DNA of 64,000 nucleotides from Actinoallomurus spadix (GCF_024055725.1 NZ_JAMXMX010000022.1:62001-126000); one strand, 5' to 3'. Positions 1-8,714 are shown, counted from the first letter of the stretch. Program-made: numbers and translations. The notes: generated by a model not told the origin, from the sequence alone.

Positions 1-820
1 CGGGAACCAGGACGCCGGGCGACCGGTCGCCCCCGTCCGCCGATCCGTACCCCGCCGTTTCGCCCGGCGGCACGAGCCGCCGCAACGCGTCGCTGGTGCC
101 GATCGAGGCGGCCAGGCAGCCCTGTGCCACCGCGTCGAGCCCCGTCAGGTCCGTACGGAACAGGGCGACGTCCGGCACCTCGGTGACGAGGCGGCGCAGG
201 CCGAGCACGCCGTCCAGCATCCGCCGCGGCGCGGCGGCCCGGCCACCCGGCATCACCGCCTTCGCGACGGGCGCCCGGGCGAGCACGCCGATCAGCTTGT
301 CGATCAGGCCGGGCGCCAGCCATCCGGCGTCCAGGGGGAGCGACAGGATGACGTCGTCGCGGGCCAGACCGACCGCGCCCTCGACCGCCGCGTCGAGGGC
401 GCCGAAGTCCGCCGCCCGCAGGTACCCGGTGGGAGTGAGGGCCGCGTCCGCGCCCGCGTCGATCTGCCCTTGGACGCGTTGTTCCAGGGTGATCTCCAGC
501 AGGCCGTCGCCGCCCTCGTCGAAGGGCCGTTCGCGGGTCGCGACCCTCGCCTCCGCCGCCGCGGAGTCGAACAGGATCGGGCCCTCGAACGCCTGCTCCT
601 CCCGGCACCGCCGGGCCGCCCGTACCGGATTGGCGCCGGTCAGCACGAGGCCCCCGCCCGCACCGACGATCGCCGCGACGTGGGAGGCGTCCGACGGGCG
701 GGCATGCGCGAACACCCGGTCGGCCAGCACCGCGACGGCGCCACCGCAGGCTCTCTCTCCCGCCCTCGTCGCCTCGCCGGACGCTCGGGCTCGCCGGACC
801 GGCGGGACCGGACGACGCAT
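1..820 (-). CDS. Conserved protein of unknown function, 3' end beyond window
   Basis: An uninterrupted minus-strand frame runs from an ATG at 820 to the window edge, so about 273 residues are visible and the C-terminus is missing. The product has alternating hydrophobic strand and helix segments (SHVAAIVGAGGGLVLTGANP near residue 45, then DDVILSLPLDAGWL, then IGTSDALRRLVPP). This is compatible with a TIM-barrel-like fold, but no catalytic motif is recognised. I recall similar proteins in actinomycetes annotated only as hypothetical. It is the last visible gene of a minus-strand run, 203 bp downstream of a winged-helix regulator. The start is the first ATG after a non-coding stretch; no strong ribosome site is seen. 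Confidence 0.6.
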   Translation of the reverse strand, partial: MRRPVPPVRRARASGEATRAGERACGGAVAVLADRVFAHARPSDASHVAAIVGAGGGLVLTGANPVRAARRCREEQAFEGPILFDSAAAEARVATRERPFDEGGDGLLEITLEQRVQGQIDAGADAALTPTGYLRAADFGALDAAVEGAVGLARDDVILSLPLDAGWLAPGLIDKLIGVLARAPVAKAVMPGGRAAAPRRMLDGVLGLRRLVTEVPDVALFRTDLTGLDAVAQGCLAASIGTSDALRRLVPPGETAGYGSADGGDRSPGVLVP

Positions 821-1023
821 CGTGCGGATTCACCTCGGGAAGTGACGGCTCAACTCCACTTCCGACGGTGCGCGCAGACAACCGCACAGTCAATGCCCAG
901 GTCGGCCCGGCTTCGGTAAAGCGACGGCCGGGAACCCTCGGGCCGGACCGGCGCGGTCCGGTCTCCGGGCCGTGGCGTGGGCGCGGGAGCCCGCGTCGGC
1001 GGTCCGAGCGACGAGAGCGGCCC

Positions 1024-1347
1024 CTACTCCGCGTCCCGGCTCTCCTCCCGGTGCGTGAACAGGGCGAGCAGACCCTCGATACGGTGATCGGCCTCGGCCG
1101 GATGCCGGAAGCGACGGCTCGGATCGATCGTGTAGTGGTTCCGCCGGCCGACGCGGGTCCGGGTGAGGTAACCCGCGGCCTCCAGGTCGGTCACGATCGT
1201 CTGGGCGGCCCGCTCGGTGATGCCCGCGACGGCGGCCATGTCCCGCAGCCTCGCCTGGGGGTTCCGGGCGATCTCTAGGAGGACGCGCGCGTGGTTCGTC
1301 AGAAAGGTCCAGTGCCGGACGGGTTCACCATCCGCGGGCGTGCCCAT
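1024..1347 (-). CDS. Winged-helix MarR/ArsR-like transcriptional regulator
   Basis: A 107-residue protein made almost entirely of a winged-helix DNA-binding domain. It has an opening helix (HWTFLTNHARVLLEIARNP), a helix-turn-helix (RLRDMAAVAGITERAAQTIV), and a wing ending in TRVGRRNHYTIDP. This layout is that of small actinomycete helix-turn-helix regulators of the MarR/ArsR superfamily, which usually act as dimers on a local promoter. The ATG at 1347 is preceded by GAGGAG at a short distance. Upstream in-frame starts at 1359 and 1401 would add residues unlike the family. It is divergent from the STAS gene, so that intergenic region is its most likely target. Confidence 0.75.
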   Translation of the reverse strand: MGTPADGEPVRHWTFLTNHARVLLEIARNPQARLRDMAAVAGITERAAQTIVTDLEAAGYLTRTRVGRRNHYTIDPSRRFRHPAEADHRIEGLLALFTHREESRDAE

Positions 1348-1519
1348 GGGGCTCCTCATCCGATCTGCGTTCGGGCCGGTCACCGCGCTGCTCGGGCGCA
1401 TATATCATGAAGTCGATTTCTGGTATCGGTTGACGTGGTTCTCTCCTCCAGGCATGCTCGGGACATGCGGATTGATAGGCGGCCCGTACGAGCGCACCCT
1501 CGTGATGTTAGTGGCCGCC

Positions 1520-1861
1520 ATGGCAGAACGTAACGGACACACGGCGCAAGCGATCTTGCCGGACGCGGGCCTGGTCCTCTACGAGGACCGCCAGCTCAGG
1601 ATCATCCAGGCGACCCCACCCGACAAGGTGCTGCTCCGGGGCGACGTCGACATCACCAACAGCCCCGCCCTCGCCGACGCGCTCGCCGGCGTCACGGCCG
1701 AATGGGGCCGGGTCACGGTCGACACCGAGGGTCTCCGCTTCATCGACGTCTCCGGCTGGCGCATCCTCGTCGGCCCCCATCCCCGCCGCGGGCCCCGGCC
1801 CCGGCTGCTGAACATCGCCCCCTGCGTGCACCGCCTGAACCAGCGCATGCACGCCCTCTGA
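1520..1861 (+). CDS. STAS-domain anti-sigma-factor-antagonist-like protein
   Basis: A 113-residue protein with a STAS-type core: a beta strand (DKVLLRGDVDITNSPALADAL) and then the conserved turn GLRFIDVSGWRILV, where the Ser of DVSG is the position phosphorylated in SpoIIAA-type antagonists. The C-terminal helix ends in IAPCVHRLNQRMH, as in the STAS half of actinomycete MEDS-STAS sensors, but no MEDS domain precedes it. It could act in partner switching with RsbW-like ATPases such as the one at 3676; that pairing is inference. Starts at 1502 (GTG) or 1505 (ATG) are also possible and add five or six residues. Confidence 0.7.
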   Translation: MAERNGHTAQAILPDAGLVLYEDRQLRIIQATPPDKVLLRGDVDITNSPALADALAGVTAEWGRVTVDTEGLRFIDVSGWRILVGPHPRRGPRPRLLNIAPCVHRLNQRMHAL

Positions 1862-2080
1862 CCGGGCACGATCGAGCCCGCGTTCCGCGTCGCCCGCCCG
1901 ATACGGCGGCCGGCGACCCGCACGGGGGTCACGCCGATGACGGCGGCACCGTACGAAACGCCCTGAGGCGGAGTCCGCCGGGCGAGCGGGAGAGCCACGA
2001 GATCCGCGAACGGCCGCAGGAGCGCCCGTAAGACGGGCGCGATCGGAACCCCGCGGCCCTCCCGAGACCCGATCAAACGA

Positions 2081-2722
2081 TCAACGTCGTGCCCCGACGA
2101 ACTGCAGCGAGGGACGGCGGGTGCCGGTCTCGGTGATGCCGAACCCGGCCTGCGTGACCAGCCCGGTCAGTTCGTCGGCGGGGGTGTGCTCGTGCGCGTG
2201 GTTCGCGGCGGCGCCGACCAGCCGGGCGGCGGCCAGGTGGCGCGGCCGGCGGCGGTAGTCGGCGAGCAGCAGCCGCCCACCGGGGCGCAGGACCCGGTGG
2301 AATTCCGCCAGGGCGGCGGGCCGGTCGGCGGCGGGGATGTGATGGACGGCCAGACTGGAGATGACCACGTCGAAGGAGCCGTCGGGATACGGGATGGCCT
2401 GGGCCGCAGCGGTCTGGAATGTGCAGCCGGCCGGGGCGCGGCGAGTCGCGTAGGCGATGACCTGGGCGGAGGGGTCGATCCCGGTGGCGTGTCCGCCGGG
2501 GAGGACGGCGCGGGCGGCGCGGCGGGTGAGGTAGCCGGTGCCGCAGCCGACGTCCAGGATCCGATCTCCGGGGCGGGCGCCACTGAGGGTGACCAGGTCG
2601 TCGTAGACGCGGCGTCGGCGGCCGAGGAACCCGACCACCGCGCCGAGCTCGTACAGGCGCGCGCCGCGGATGAGCGCGCCGGGCTCGTCGGCGTTCTGGT
2701 GTCGGTGCGGCTGGTGACTCAT
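2081..2722 (-). CDS. Class I SAM-dependent methyltransferase
   Basis: A 213-residue Rossmann-fold methyltransferase. Motif I is ILDVGCGTGYLTRRAA near residue 55, followed by an acidic residue in GIDPSAQVI, then PDGSFDVVISSLAVHHI and HRVLRPGGRLLLADY. These are typical of the UbiE/Methyltransf_11 group; the substrate cannot be read from sequence. It lies divergent from a TetR regulator, with about 95 bp between the start codons. The TetR protein probably controls it, which is the usual arrangement for such pairs. Confidence 0.85.
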   Translation of the reverse strand: MSHQPHRHQNADEPGALIRGARLYELGAVVGFLGRRRRVYDDLVTLSGARPGDRILDVGCGTGYLTRRAARAVLPGGHATGIDPSAQVIAYATRRAPAGCTFQTAAAQAIPYPDGSFDVVISSLAVHHIPAADRPAALAEFHRVLRPGGRLLLADYRRRPRHLAAARLVGAAANHAHEHTPADELTGLVTQAGFGITETGTRRPSLQFVGARR

Positions 2723-2781
2723 GGAGACCCCTTCGCTTCGGTGCCGATTTTTCGATACATCATGTCTCCAACACGGTCAGT

Positions 2782-2809
2782 TTGTCGACATCTCGTCGGA
2801 TCGTATGAT
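2782..2809 (+). promoter_or_regulatory. Promoter of the TetR gene, predicted leaderless
   Basis: TTGTCG (2782-2787) and TATGAT (2804-2809) are separated by 16 bp, a good vegetative-type promoter. Transcription would begin near 2816, next to the GTG at 2817 that matches the expected N-terminus of the regulator. The message would therefore be leaderless, which is common in actinomycetes. Confidence 0.55.
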
Positions 2810-2816
2810 CGGCTGT

Positions 2817-3410
2817 GTGCCGAAGCTGTGGGACGAGACGATCGAGGCGCACCGCCGCACGGTGCACGACGCGGTGCTGGACGCCGCCGCGACACTGGTC
2901 GCCGAGCGCGGGCCGCTGGCGGTGACGATGTCGCAGATCGCCGCCGCGGCCGGCATCGGGCGGGCGACGCTGTACAAGTACTTCCCCGACGTCCAGGCGG
3001 TCCTGGTGGCCTGGCACGACCGTGAGGTCGCCGGCCATCTCCACCGGCTCGCCGCCGCACGCGACGAGGCCGAAGACCCCGGACAGCGCCTGGAGGCCGT
3101 CCTGTACGCCTATGGCCTGATCCACCATGACCGGGCGCGGCGCCACCGGCACGTCCCCGCCGAACCGGGCATCTTGGTGCCCGGGGACGAGCACGTCGCC
3201 CGTACGCAGCGTCACATCGGCGACCTGCTTCGCGACCTGCTGACCGACGCGTCCCAGGCGGGACAGGTCCGAGACGACATCGCCCCGGGCGAACTCGCCG
3301 ACTACTGCCGGTACTCCCTGCAGGCCGCCGCCGACCTGCCGTCCGAGGACGCCGTCCGGCGGCTCGTCACCCTCATCCTGGCCGGGCTGCGCCCCGAGCC
3401 CCGCGCCTGA
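2817..3410 (+). CDS. TetR-family transcriptional regulator
   Basis: A 197-residue repressor-type protein. It has an N-terminal TetR helix-turn-helix (LDAAATLVAERGPLAVTMSQ, then IAAAAGIGRATLYKYFPDVQ) and a variable all-helical ligand domain ending RLVTLILAGLRP. The GTG at 2817 is chosen because the product then begins V(M)PKLWDETIEAHRR, the usual opening of this subgroup, and because a promoter sits directly upstream. An earlier frame start would add about 30 unrelated residues. It is divergent from the methyltransferase at 2081-2722, its likely target along with itself. Confidence 0.85.
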   Translation: MPKLWDETIEAHRRTVHDAVLDAAATLVAERGPLAVTMSQIAAAAGIGRATLYKYFPDVQAVLVAWHDREVAGHLHRLAAARDEAEDPGQRLEAVLYAYGLIHHDRARRHRHVPAEPGILVPGDEHVARTQRHIGDLLRDLLTDASQAGQVRDDIAPGELADYCRYSLQAAADLPSEDAVRRLVTLILAGLRPEPRA

Positions 3411-3440
3411 CCCCCGGCCCGGCGCGACGGCAGCCATCGA

Positions 3441-3520
3441 CTCGCGCCGTCGCCGTTGCCACCTCGCCGCCGCCGTTGCCACAGCACCGTCGCCGTTGAC
3501 ACATCGCCGCCGCCGTTGCC
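3441..3520. repeat. Four-copy 20-bp tandem repeat
   Basis: Four consecutive 20-bp units begin at 3441, 3461, 3481 and 3501. Each contains CGCC(G/A)(T/C)CGCCGTTG(C/A)C with small differences, and units 1/3 and 2/4 resemble each other most. The array lies in the gap between the TetR gene and the next ATPase gene and encodes nothing recognisable. Confidence 0.8.
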
Positions 3521-3675
3521 GGCCGAATAACCTGAATGGCCGGATTCACCGGGTCAAGAACAGCGGCAAGGCGCTGTCAGGCTCGGTGGACACGCTCGAC
3601 CGCGACCGCTGCGAAGGACCGCCTTTTCCGGCCGGACACCCTACAATCACGGCAAGCAGAGGAACGGCGGCGGCA

Positions 3676-4140
3676 ATGACCGAAGATATCCGGATATGCA
3701 TGCCCGCGTGCGCGGCAGCTCCCGGCTTCGCGCGCACGTTGCTGGTCCGGCGCCTCAGAAAGTGGGGCTATTCCCATATTTCAGATGACGCTACTCTCAT
3801 AGCCTCCGAATTAGTGACAAATGCCGTGAAGGCGACTCCCGGCCAGATCATCCGTTTCGTATGCCGCTGGGAGGACGGCGGGATATACCTCGCCGTGTGG
3901 GATCGCAGTCCAGGCCGTCCCGCGCCGTTCCCCGCGGCCGGGCCGGCTTCGGCCGACCCGGCCGGTCTGGCCGACCTCGACGTCGACGCGAACGGGCATC
4001 GAGGGCTGCGGGTCGTCGACGCACTCGCCCTGGAGTGGGGCTACCGCCCCGATCCCGTCGGCCCGGGCACCGGCCCCTCCTGCCGCGGCAAATGGGTCTG
4101 GGCGCGCGCCGTCGCCGATCCCTCATCGGAGGGCCTGTAG
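3676..4140 (+). CDS. RsbW-like ATP-binding protein (anti-sigma factor type)
   Basis: A 154-residue GHKL-type ATPase of the HATPase_c_2 family. The N-box is LIASELVTNAVKA near residue 40, with the key Glu and Asn present. The G1-like segment is LAVWDRSPGRP and the later glycine box is GHRGLRVVDAL, followed by GKWVWARAV. Proteins of this kind bind sigma factors or STAS antagonists, or are orphan signalling ATPases in actinomycetes. The ATG at 3676 has AGAGGA about 10 bp upstream, and TACAAT at 3642 could be its -10 element. It stands alone between the tandem repeat arrays. Confidence 0.75.
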   Translation: MTEDIRICMPACAAAPGFARTLLVRRLRKWGYSHISDDATLIASELVTNAVKATPGQIIRFVCRWEDGGIYLAVWDRSPGRPAPFPAAGPASADPAGLADLDVDANGHRGLRVVDALALEWGYRPDPVGPGTGPSCRGKWVWARAVADPSSEGL

Positions 4141-4151
4141 CCCTACCGCGG

Positions 4152-4255
4152 CCTCAGGAATGGGGAGCCCTACCCCCGGCCCTCGGGAATGGCCGCAGCC
4201 CTCCCCCGTGCCCTCACGAATGGCTGCAGCCCTACTCCGGGTCTTCAGGAATGGG
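4152..4255. repeat. About 30-bp imperfect tandem repeat, four copies
   Basis: Units starting near 4152, 4181, 4212 and 4242 share CTC(A/G/C)(G/C)GAATGG followed by GCAGCCCTAC-like sequence and a C-rich end. The last, shortened copy overlaps the stop codon of the aldehyde dehydrogenase. The array fills the gap between two convergent genes. Confidence 0.7.
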
Positions 4256-5678
4256 CGGTCACGGCGATGTACTTCTCCTCGAGGAACTCGAGGATGCCGT
4301 CGGAGCCGCCCTCCCGGCCGAGGCCGCTCTGCTTGACGCCGCCGAAGGGAGCCGCCGGATCGCTCACGACCCCGCGGTTGACCGCGACCATCCCGGCCTC
4401 CAGCCGGCCGGCGACCGCCATCGCCTCGCGTTCCTCGCCGAACACGTACGCCATCAGACCGTAGATGGTGTCGTTGGCCATCCGTACCGCCTCATCGACG
4501 TCGTCGTACCGCACGACCGTCAGGACGGGACCGAAGATCTCGGTCGAGGTGATGGGCGATCCGTGCCGCACGCCGGTCAGCAGGGTCGTGTCGTAGAAGG
4601 CGCCCTGCTCGGAGGACTTGCCGCCGTGGACGAGCGTGGCGCCTTCGGAGACGGCGTCCTCCACGAGCGCGGCGACCTTGTCGCGCTCGGCGGTCGAGAC
4701 GAGCGCTCCGACCTGGTTGGAGCGGTCGAGGCCGGGGCCGACGGACAGCGCGGCCAGCTCCGCGGTCATCCTCTCGACGAACTCGTCGTGCCGTGAGGCG
4801 TGGACGTAGACGCGGTTGGCGGCCGTGCAGGCGGCTCCACCGTTGCGCATCTTCGCCAGCAGCGTGCCCTCGACGGTGACGTCCATGTCCGCGCCGGGGA
4901 GCACGATGAGCGGGGCGTTCCCGCCGAGCTCCATCGACGCGCTCACCACGCTGTCGGCGCAGACGTGCAGCAGGTCGCGCCCGACCTCGGTGGATCCGGT
5001 GAACGACAGCTTCCGCACCTCCGGCCTGTTGATCATCTTGGCCACGAGGGGGCCCGTCGGCATCGGCGTCACCAGGTTCACGACGCCGGCGGGCACTCCG
5101 ACGCGCCGCAGCACCTCGACCATGTACGCCGCGGTCAGCGGGGTCTCCCGGGCCGGTTTGAGGATCGTCGTGCAGCCGGCCGCCAGCGCGGGGGCGAGCT
5201 TTCGCGTCGCCATGGCCGCGGGGAAGTTCCACGGGGTGATCAGCAACGCGACCCCGATGGGCTGCCGGTCGACGATGATGCGCTTGTCCCCCGCGGGCGA
5301 GAGCCGGTAGTCGCCGGGAACGCGCACGGCCTCCTCGGCGAACCAGCGGAAGAACTCCTTGGCGTAGTTCGCCTCCCCGATCGCGTCGGACCAGGACTTG
5401 CCGTTCTCGCGCACGATGATCTCGGCGAACCGCTCGACCTCCGCGGTGAGGACCTCGTACGCGGCTCGCAACAGTTCGCCGCGTTCACGCGGCGCGGTGG
5501 CCGCCCAGCCCTCCTGCGCGTTCGCGGCCGCGTCGACGGCGGCCATGCAGTCACCCTCGGTGGCGGTGGCGAAGCGCGCGATGACGGACAGGTCGGAAGG
5601 GTCGATCACGTCGAAGCGCTCGCCGGCGCCGCCCGGGCGCCACACGCCGTCGATGAAGAGATCGGCGAGGTAGGTCAT
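4245..5678 (-). CDS. NAD(P)-dependent aldehyde dehydrogenase, succinate-semialdehyde type
   Basis: A 477-residue aldehyde dehydrogenase, full length for the family. It has the cofactor-site segment LLITPWNFPAAMATRKLAPA, the glycine motif SFTGSTEVGRDLL, the general-base Glu in SMELGGNAPLIV and the nucleophilic Cys in NGGAACTAANR. It ends with FGGVKQSGLGREGG, as in GabD-like enzymes. It would oxidise an aldehyde to the acid. Its ATG overlaps the stop of the iron alcohol dehydrogenase by four bases (ATGA), so the two are translated together. Alcohol-to-aldehyde-to-acid oxidation as the end of the cluster's pathway is inference. Confidence 0.9.
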   Translation of the reverse strand: MTYLADLFIDGVWRPGGAGERFDVIDPSDLSVIARFATATEGDCMAAVDAAANAQEGWAATAPRERGELLRAAYEVLTAEVERFAEIIVRENGKSWSDAIGEANYAKEFFRWFAEEAVRVPGDYRLSPAGDKRIIVDRQPIGVALLITPWNFPAAMATRKLAPALAAGCTTILKPARETPLTAAYMVEVLRRVGVPAGVVNLVTPMPTGPLVAKMINRPEVRKLSFTGSTEVGRDLLHVCADSVVSASMELGGNAPLIVLPGADMDVTVEGTLLAKMRNGGAACTAANRVYVHASRHDEFVERMTAELAALSVGPGLDRSNQVGALVSTAERDKVAALVEDAVSEGATLVHGGKSSEQGAFYDTTLLTGVRHGSPITSTEIFGPVLTVVRYDDVDEAVRMANDTIYGLMAYVFGEEREAMAVAGRLEAGMVAVNRGVVSDPAAPFGGVKQSGLGREGGSDGILEFLEEKYIAVTAHS

Positions 5679-6907
5679 GAGTCGCTTCCTTCCGTGAGAC
5701 GGCCGGTGTGGGCGTGCTGGAGAATGTCGAGCAGCACGGCCGGGGGTGCGGGGATCGGCGCGATCGCGATGAGTCGTACCGAGTTCGATGCCAGCTCGGC
5801 GAGCTGCGGCAGTTGCTCGCGGGTGATCCCGATCTCCTGAAGGGACGCCGGCACTCCGATCGCGCGGCCGAGCGCGGCGATCGAGGAGATGGCGTCGCGG
5901 GCCCTGGCGTCGGCGGTGGCCGCGGCGGACCCCAGTGCGCGCCCGACCGCGGCGATCCGTTCGACGACCTCGGTGTCGGCGAGGCACGCCTGCAGCACGT
6001 ACGGCAGGAGGAGCCCGGTGCCCAGCCCGTGCGGCGTCTTGGTGGCCGCGCCGATCGGGTACTGGAGGGCGTGTGAGAGATGGGTGCCGGTGGCGCCGAA
6101 GGAGACGCCGGCGAGGAGGCTGCCGAAGGCGACCTCCTCTCGCGCGCGGCGGTTCCCCGGGTCGTCGACCGCCGTCGGCAGCCAGGTGCCCAGGTGCTCC
6201 ACCGCGCGCAGCGCGATGGCCTCGGAGAAGGCGTTCCTGCCCGTGAACACGGGAAGCTCGGCGTCCCACGGCCCTTCGAGCCGGGCGGCGGTGAACGACT
6301 CCACCGCGTGGACCAGGGCGTCGATGCCGGCGAAGGCGGTGACGCTCCGGGGAGCGCCCAGGGTGAACTCCGGGTCGACGACCGCGGCGGTGGGGATGAG
6401 GTACGGGCTGGAGATCCCCACCTTCATCTCGCGCTCCGGGTCGGAGACCACGGCGACCGGGGTCACCTCCGACCCGGTTCCGGCGGTCGTGGGGACGGCG
6501 ACGAGGGGCAGCGATGGTCCGGGGACGAGGTTCTCCCCGTAGTACCGGCTCAGCGGTCCGCCGTGCGTGACGAGCAGCCCGATCAGCTTCGCGGCGTCCA
6601 GCGCGCTTCCGCCGCCGACGGCGAGGATGACATCGGGCTCGTAGTCCCGCGCGAACGCCGCCGCGGCGTCCAGCGACGCGATCGGCAGCTCCGGCCGGAC
6701 GTCGCTGTAGACCGCGACGTCCAGCCCGCCGGCCCGTAGTCCGGCGACCGTCTCGCCGAAGATCGGCGACTCGGTCAGGAACGGGTCGATGATCGCGAGC
6801 ACCCGGCGGCCGCCGAGGTGCAGCAGCCGGCCCAGTTGCGCGCGTGACCCATAGCCGAAATGGACGCGTGCCGGGAGCCGGAGCGTCCCGGCCGTGAGGT
6901 ACTCCAT
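5675..6907 (-). CDS. Iron-containing alcohol dehydrogenase
   Basis: A 410-residue group III alcohol dehydrogenase. The nucleotide-binding GGGSALDAAK lies near residue 98, with VPTTAGTGSEVTP following. Metal ligands are visible as Asp and His in GIDALVHAVES, His in THLSHALQYPIG and His in TPHGLGTG. AGGAG lies four bases before the ATG. Maleylacetate reductases and hydroxyacid-oxoacid transhydrogenases share this fold, so the true substrate is open. It sits between a cyclase-family hydrolase and an aldehyde dehydrogenase in the same operon. Confidence 0.88.
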   Translation of the reverse strand: MEYLTAGTLRLPARVHFGYGSRAQLGRLLHLGGRRVLAIIDPFLTESPIFGETVAGLRAGGLDVAVYSDVRPELPIASLDAAAAFARDYEPDVILAVGGGSALDAAKLIGLLVTHGGPLSRYYGENLVPGPSLPLVAVPTTAGTGSEVTPVAVVSDPEREMKVGISSPYLIPTAAVVDPEFTLGAPRSVTAFAGIDALVHAVESFTAARLEGPWDAELPVFTGRNAFSEAIALRAVEHLGTWLPTAVDDPGNRRAREEVAFGSLLAGVSFGATGTHLSHALQYPIGAATKTPHGLGTGLLLPYVLQACLADTEVVERIAAVGRALGSAAATADARARDAISSIAALGRAIGVPASLQEIGITREQLPQLAELASNSVRLIAIAPIPAPPAVLLDILQHAHTGRLTEGSDS

Positions 6908-6967
6908 GGTTCTCCTGCGAACGTGTGGGGGGATGCCGAGCCCGGTGCGGCGGGGCTCGGGCGCCGC

Positions 6968-7945
6968 TCACTTGAAGGCGAGCGCGTTCGGCGGCGAGCC
7001 GACTCCGCCGATGAGGTGCAGCGGCTTACAGGTCAGGAAGAACTCGTAGACGCCGTCGGCGGCGCAGTCGGCGGCGAGGTCGTCGAGCTTCCACAGCTCC
7101 CCCATCGCCATGCCGAGCAGCGCGATGAGCGGGCGGTGCAGCATGCCGCTGTGGTCCACGCCCTGCTCCGGAGGCCGGTCGGCGGTCAGCCGGAAGTCGG
7201 AGTCGAGCACCGGGTCGGCCTCGACCGCCGGGTTGTCGCCCGCGACGAGCGCGATCTCGTGGTCCCAGAGCCAGCGCAGGACCGACTCCCGCTGGGCCAG
7301 CCCGGGAGACTTGTTGCGCTTGTTGAACTCGATGCGTTCCTCGGTCGACTTGGCGACGTAGTTCTCGGCCCACCCGGTGCGCAGCAGCAGCAGGTCGCCT
7401 CCCTGCCAGGTGACCCCCTGGGACTCCGCGATGGCGTCGAGCGTCACGTCGTCGAGGGGGATCGTCTGCTCGCAGTCGTACGGCCGGCCCTCCCGCGCGA
7501 AGAAGCGGGGGACGTCGAGCAGGACGCCGCGGCCGGCGATGCCCGGCCGCGCCCAGTTGTGGATGCCGAGCGACGTCGATTCGTCGTTGTTGTACTCGGC
7601 CGGGAGTCCTCCGTAGAAGCCGTGCTCGGGGTGCCCGATGTGGCGGAGGGAGTCGAGTTGCGAGGTGGACTGCAGGTAGAACGAGTCGAGCCAGTCGTCG
7701 CGATGGAACTCGTTGGTCGCGAAGATGTGGTGCTCGGCCGGGTGCCTGGTCCCGGTGGGGTACGGCTCGAAGGCGTTGATCGGGTAGTCGAGGCCGAACC
7801 GGCGCCCGGTGCGGATGAGGCGGGCCGCCGCGGCCACACGCTCGGGGGTGAGGAGGTTGATGGTGCCGAGTTGATCGCCGCGTCCGAAGACGTCCCAGCT
7901 CGAACCGGCGATCTCGGCGTTGGCGAGCTCGTCATAGGTCGCCAA
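6968..7945 (-). CDS. Cyclase-family (PF04199) hydrolase
   Basis: A 325-residue protein of the cyclase/kynurenine-formamidase-like superfamily, in the longer subgroup. It contains the family metal-site region (QLDSLRHIGHPEHGFYGG) and the later strand GDLLLLRTGW. These enzymes are metal-dependent hydrolases of amides or lactones. The start is a TTG at 7945 with AAAGGA seven bases upstream, giving the usual N-terminus MATYDELANAEIAGSSWDVFG. It overlaps the 3' end of the IclR gene by 14 bp, so the two are coupled. Confidence 0.8.
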   Translation of the reverse strand: MATYDELANAEIAGSSWDVFGRGDQLGTINLLTPERVAAAARLIRTGRRFGLDYPINAFEPYPTGTRHPAEHHIFATNEFHRDDWLDSFYLQSTSQLDSLRHIGHPEHGFYGGLPAEYNNDESTSLGIHNWARPGIAGRGVLLDVPRFFAREGRPYDCEQTIPLDDVTLDAIAESQGVTWQGGDLLLLRTGWAENYVAKSTEERIEFNKRNKSPGLAQRESVLRWLWDHEIALVAGDNPAVEADPVLDSDFRLTADRPPEQGVDHSGMLHRPLIALLGMAMGELWKLDDLAADCAADGVYEFFLTCKPLHLIGGVGSPPNALAFK

Positions 7946-8714
7946 TGCGTTTCCTTTCTTCGCTGCCGCCCAGTTCGTCACTGAGCCTGGCGGCGGTGTC
8001 GACGAGTCCGGTGAGGGCCGGCGATCCGATGGAGAGGTCGGCCATCTGGTCGGATCCGAGCAGCGCGACGGTGGCGCAGATCCCGTATTCGTCGAAGACG
8101 GGTGCGGCCGCGGCGAAGAGGCCGTCCGGGTGGCTGACGATGCTGTAGCCGTTTCGCCGGGCCATGTAGATTCCCCCTTCGAGTTCCGCCCGCTTGGCGT
8201 CCGAGACGCCTTCGGTGGCGCGTTCGAAGGCCTGCTCGTCCTTGAAGGCGAGGAAGACCCGGAGTTGTGCCGAGTCCAGGTCGAGGAGGGTGCCGGGGTG
8301 GACGGTGATGACGAGTGCGCGGCTGAGGTCCTCGTTGACGTGCGCCACGACGGGTCCGCGGGCGCCCCAGAGGGCGAGCACGGTCGTCGTGCGGACGGCG
8401 GAGCTGAGCTTCGCCAGGTACGGCGGCGCGATCTCGACGACGCGCCGCCGTCCCAGGGCGTGGATTCCGAGCTGCACCATGAGGCCGCCCAGGAGGAAGG
8501 TGCCGCGGCGGTGCCCACGCTCGAGGATGCCGGCGGTGACGAGGGAGGCGCAGTAGCGGTACGCCGTCGTCCGGTTCAGCCCCAGACGCTCCGCCACGTC
8601 GGCGGCCGTCAGCTCGGTGGTCTGCGGACCGAAGAGCGCGCAGATCTGCCCCACCCGCTGGACTGCCTGGATGTCGGAACCGGAAGCCTCGTTACCCGAA
8701 TCAATGTTCGCCAT
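7932..8714 (-). CDS. IclR-family transcriptional regulator
   Basis: A 260-residue regulator. The N-terminal winged helix contains LTAADVAERLGLNRTTAYRY and is followed by the IclR linker. The C-terminal effector domain ends near PVFDEYGICATVALLGSDQM. IclR proteins sense small carboxylates or aromatics and bind palindromes near their own promoters. The ATG at 8714 is directly downstream of a cluster of GTTC/GAAC half-sites (8706-8741), which suggests autoregulation. The same boxes lie before the other transcription units of the cluster. No good ribosome site precedes 8714; a leaderless message is possible. Confidence 0.87.
   Translation of the reverse strand: MANIDSGNEASGSDIQAVQRVGQICALFGPQTTELTAADVAERLGLNRTTAYRYCASLVTAGILERGHRRGTFLLGGLMVQLGIHALGRRRVVEIAPPYLAKLSSAVRTTTVLALWGARGPVVAHVNEDLSRALVITVHPGTLLDLDSAQLRVFLAFKDEQAFERATEGVSDAKRAELEGGIYMARRNGYSIVSHPDGLFAAAAPVFDEYGICATVALLGSDQMADLSIGSPALTGLVDTAARLSDELGGSEERKRIGDL

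Noticed and set aside
3441-3520. CRISPR array
   Set aside because: The units are contiguous 20-bp tandem repeats without unique spacers, and no cas genes are in the window.
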